A stretch of DNA of 64,000 nucleotides from Mongoliitalea lutea (lineage in GTDB: Bacteria; Bacteroidota; Bacteroidia; Cytophagales; Cyclobacteriaceae): NCBI RefSeq assembly GCF_014652135.1, contig NZ_BMYF01000002.1, positions 186,001 through 250,000 of the forward strand, written 5' to 3'. Both the position numbers and the translations under genes were made by a program. The notes under the pieces are model-generated. The model was not told the origin of the DNA and ran no database searches. It was given only the letters and a program-made list of their open reading frames with translations. Shown in pieces: positions 61,947 to 64,000 of this stretch. Within the stretch, counting starts at the first letter, position 1, and every line of letters starts with the position of its first letter.

Positions 61947-62660
61947 TTATCCATAAAAGTCGGATATCCTTGCTAGACCTTTTTTATCTAAAACGATGAT
62001 TTTTTTGCCTTCAAATGCAATCAACTCATCTTTTTTAAATTCGGAAAGTAACCTTATGACTGTTTCCGTTGCTGTTCCAACCAAACCTGCGATTTCTTCT
62101 CTTGTGAGAATTACATCGATTTTTTCACTGTTTTCTCCATCCAATCCGTAGGATTCGGATAGTTTGAGTAAGGTAAAAGCCAGTCGCTCTCGGATGGATT
62201 TTTGTGTGGCATCGGTGAGTTTTTCCTCCATCACGCCCAAATCTGAGCAAATGGCTTTGGTGACTCTCTTATGAAAATCATTGTCTTCGGCTAAGACCTT
62301 AAGGAACGATTCTCTAGGGACAAAGCAGATTTTAGCATCCTCAATTATCGTAGCTGAGTTGGAGTAAGCTTCCTCACCTAAAAGAGAGGTATATCCAAGA
62401 AAGTCTCCTTTTTTTGCCAGACGAATAATCTGATCCTTGCCATTAGAGGCCGTTTTGTACACTTTGACAATACCATCATTGATGCAAAATACCCCGAGAG
62501 GTTTTGTGCCTTCGTAAAATAAGGTCTGTCCTTTTTTATGCGTAATGAAATTCTTGCTATCTGATAGATGGCATAAATGCTGTTCGCCCAAGCCGGCAAA
62601 CAAGGAGAATTTTCGGCTGAGACAGAGTTCACATGGCGTGGCTTTCGGCTGAACTTTCAT
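61947..62660 (-). CDS. Crp/Fnr-family transcriptional regulator
   Basis: 237 aa. N-terminal Cys residues C10, C13 (PCELC) and C30 (HLC) suggest an Fnr-type oxygen- or NO-sensing cluster, although spacing differs from E. coli Fnr. A cyclic-nucleotide-type sensor barrel (HKKGQTLFYEGTKPLGVFCI ... GDFLGYTSLLGEE) and dimer helix follow, then a winged helix with recognition segment TREEIAGLVGTATETVIRLLSEFKKD. E..SR-type Fnr residues are replaced by ETVIR. It probably activates the redox operon downstream. The ATG at 62660 begins the gene. Confidence 0.88.
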   Translation of the reverse strand: MKVQPKATPCELCLSRKFSLFAGLGEQHLCHLSDSKNFITHKKGQTLFYEGTKPLGVFCINDGIVKVYKTASNGKDQIIRLAKKGDFLGYTSLLGEEAYSNSATIIEDAKICFVPRESFLKVLAEDNDFHKRVTKAICSDLGVMEEKLTDATQKSIRERLAFTLLKLSESYGLDGENSEKIDVILTREEIAGLVGTATETVIRLLSEFKKDELIAFEGKKIIVLDKKGLARISDFYG

Positions 62661-62735
62661 AATCAGTAATGCGGGGTTATATTCCTAAGATGTTGGCTAA
62701 AATTAGCGAAAAATATGATGAATGTCACAATTTTG

Positions 62736-63251
62736 TCAAACAAAATTTGGTAAATCGGATAGCTGAACGTACCGATTCTCAATTTTATTCAGTTCGAAGA
62801 AAAAATGCTGCCTCCCGTTAGTGATTCCTATGATATGGGCCTGAATGCTTTGATTATATACAGTTATCTGATTGACTACTTTTTTGGTGATTGGTACCTC
62901 AGGAGCCTTGCATTCGATTAGGACATGGGCTTTGCCGTCTTGGTTAAAAGTCAATAAATCAAAGCGCTTGTTTAACTGATTATATGTTAGGCCTTTCTCT
63001 AAGGAAATCAGACTTTTGGGGTAGTTTTTGTATTGAATGAGGTATTGGATCATGTGTTGGCGGACCCATTCCTCGGGAGTCAGTACTAGTGATTTTTTGC
63101 GTAATGCATCGTAGATATAGATCTTTCCCTGCTCATTTTTTAATTCAAAATTGAACTCAGGGAAATTTAATGGTTCGGACAAAAAGGCATATCGCTCTGG
63201 AATCATGCTGCAAATATGGTGTTTTTTGCTGATAGGGATTTGAATAGCCAT
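62736..63251 (-). CDS. PD-(D/E)XK-type protein resembling the N-domain of type I restriction subunits
   Basis: 171 aa. The core RFDLLTFNQDGKAHVLIECKAP is the D-x(n)-E-x-K nuclease motif of the HSDR_N_2 group (the stand-alone relatives of the R-subunit N-domain). LTPEEWVRQHMIQYLIQYKNYPKSL and a final FFFELNKIENRYV are consistent with that family. No methylase or specificity subunit gene is nearby, so it is not a restriction system on its own. Its cellular role is unknown; it is common in Bacteroidota genomes as a single gene. Confidence 0.82.
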   Translation of the reverse strand: MAIQIPISKKHHICSMIPERYAFLSEPLNFPEFNFELKNEQGKIYIYDALRKKSLVLTPEEWVRQHMIQYLIQYKNYPKSLISLEKGLTYNQLNKRFDLLTFNQDGKAHVLIECKAPEVPITKKVVNQITVYNQSIQAHIIGITNGRQHFFFELNKIENRYVQLSDLPNFV

Positions 63252-63431
63252 GTAAATGCTAAATTAAAAGGAGATTTTTCTAATTGATTCCATAGGAAAT
63301 TTTCAGCTACTATTCTGTTTTTTTTCGGAATCAGGTTTTTGATAGTGTTTTGGCTCAGGATATTCAAAAAATATTTTCGTAGCCTACATTAATGAACTAT
63401 ATTTGATGAATTCCAACTAGTTGATTGAAGC

Positions 63432-64000
63432 ATGAAAAAAATCATTGAAACTACCGATATCCAAAAGACCTATAAAATGGGAGCTGAAGTCGTGCAGGCA
63501 TTGAAATCAGTTTCCATTTCCGTGAATAAGGGAGAATACGTTGCATTTATGGGTCCCTCAGGTTCGGGGAAATCTACCCTGATGAATATCATCGGTTGTT
63601 TGGATACGCCTACAGCAGGAACATACATTTTGAATGATAAAAATGTATCCGATATGTCGGAAAATGAGCTTGCCGAAATCCGTAATCGGGAAATTGGGTT
63701 CGTGTTCCAGACCTTCAATCTTTTGCCAAGAGCCTCATGTTTGGAAAATGTGGCCTTGCCTTTGATCTATGCAGGTTACAGCAAATCAGAGCGGGAGGAG
63801 CGAGCATTTGAAGCGTTGTCCAATGTTGGTTTAGCTGATAGGGTGGGACATAAGCCCAATGAATTGTCCGGTGGTCAGCGTCAACGTGTGGCTATTGCAA
63901 GGGCTTTGGTTAATGATCCAAGTATTATTTTGGCGGATGAACCTACAGGTAACTTGGATTCCAAAACTTCCTACAGTATTATGGAGCTTTTTCATGAGTT
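63432..64000 (+). CDS. ABC transporter ATP-binding protein (MacB/LolD type; 3' end cut)
   Basis: The visible part is 189 residues, running off the right edge. Walker [12 protein letters not shown]-loop [10 protein letters not shown], signature [15 protein letters not shown], Walker [14 protein letters not shown]. The opening [20 protein letters not shown] and the closing [16 protein letters not shown] match the MacB/LolD class, which pairs with FtsX-like permeases and exports peptides, lipoproteins or antibiotics. The start is ATG at 63432. The partner permease would lie beyond the window. Confidence 0.95.
   Translation, partial: MKKIIETTDIQKTYKMGAEVVQALKSVSISVNKGEYVAFMGPSGSGKSTLMNIIGCLDTPTAGTYILNDKNVSDMSENELAEIRNREIGFVFQTFNLLPRASCLENVALPLIYAGYSKSEREERAFEALSNVGLADRVGHKPNELSGGQRQRVAIARALVNDPSIILADEPTGNLDSKTSYSIMELFHE

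Noticed and set aside
62736-63251. A type I restriction-modification locus
   Set aside because: Only a single N-domain-like protein is present; no methylase, specificity or helicase genes are nearby.

Overview
The window looks like chromosomal DNA of a Bacteroidota bacterium, most likely Cytophagales and probably Cyclobacteriaceae (Algoriphagus-like). The basis is recognition of: an Oar-like TonB receptor and a second TonB receptor with a carboxypeptidase-regulatory N-domain, a T9SS-sorted M64 peptidase, a fused DAHP synthase/chorismate mutase, PorT-like and DUF2490 barrels, an LptD-like protein beside an amidase, AT-rich leaders without clear Shine-Dalgarno sites, and TAnnTTTG -7 promoter elements. 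No rRNA, tRNA, CRISPR array, transposase or prophage was seen. Both edges cut genes: a hybrid histidine kinase on the left and an ABC ATPase on the right.

Layout. 1-6.3 kb: signalling (hybrid kinase with receiver and HPt, a lone receiver, an NtrC-type sigma-54 activator) with a TauE-like permease and an ATP-grasp-like protein. 6.4-12.4 kb: two TonB-dependent receptors. 12.5-18.4 kb: a leftward block with a CPA2 antiporter, two small paralogous barrel-like proteins, a TIM-barrel protein and a LytS/LytTR pair. 18.5-20.4 kb: TauE permease, Rrf2 regulator and an unknown gene. 20.5-21.9 kb: arginine decarboxylase. 22.0-34.9 kb: three diverged copies of an exported MORN-like protein (about 655-670 aa) followed by a DUF2490 barrel, two of them preceded by a small exported protein, with extra barrels and a lipoprotein. 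A D-threonine-aldolase-like gene lies on the other strand. 35.4-36.7 kb: DbpA-like helicase. 38.3-45.9 kb: a tight leftward envelope operon (amidase, GT2, lipoproteins, M64 peptidase, GT-C enzyme, two DUF6503-like lipoproteins), divergent from an LptD-like gene. 48.7-55.4 kb: arginine deiminase, LysS, proline dehydrogenase, DAHP synthase/chorismate mutase. 56.2-62.7 kb: a leftward redox operon (rhodanese, DUF547, FAD oxidoreductase, 4Fe-4S membrane protein, cellulose-synthase-like GT2) behind a Crp/Fnr regulator. 62.7-64 kb: a PD-(D/E)XK protein and the ABC ATPase.

Two observations stand out. First, the 17-bp palindrome CCTAT-N7-ATAGG occurs at three promoters: the TonB receptor at 9853, the tauE-rrf2 operon at 18513 and the unknown gene at 19933. 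It sits 45-46 nt upstream of a TAnnTTTG element, which lies 32-36 nt upstream of each start codon, and -33 elements are poor. This predicts a small local Rrf2 regulon, possibly for sulfur. Second, the triplicated exported MORN-like/DUF2490-barrel cassette looks like an undescribed envelope system.

Three long gaps (36727-38270, 49906-51187, 55367-56177) are mosaics of repeats: tandem arrays that share a 7-nt period although their sequences differ, short perfect palindromes, five copies of an element with two palindromes, and an exact-looking 238-bp tandem duplication. Several heptad arrays begin at the stop codon of the neighbouring gene.
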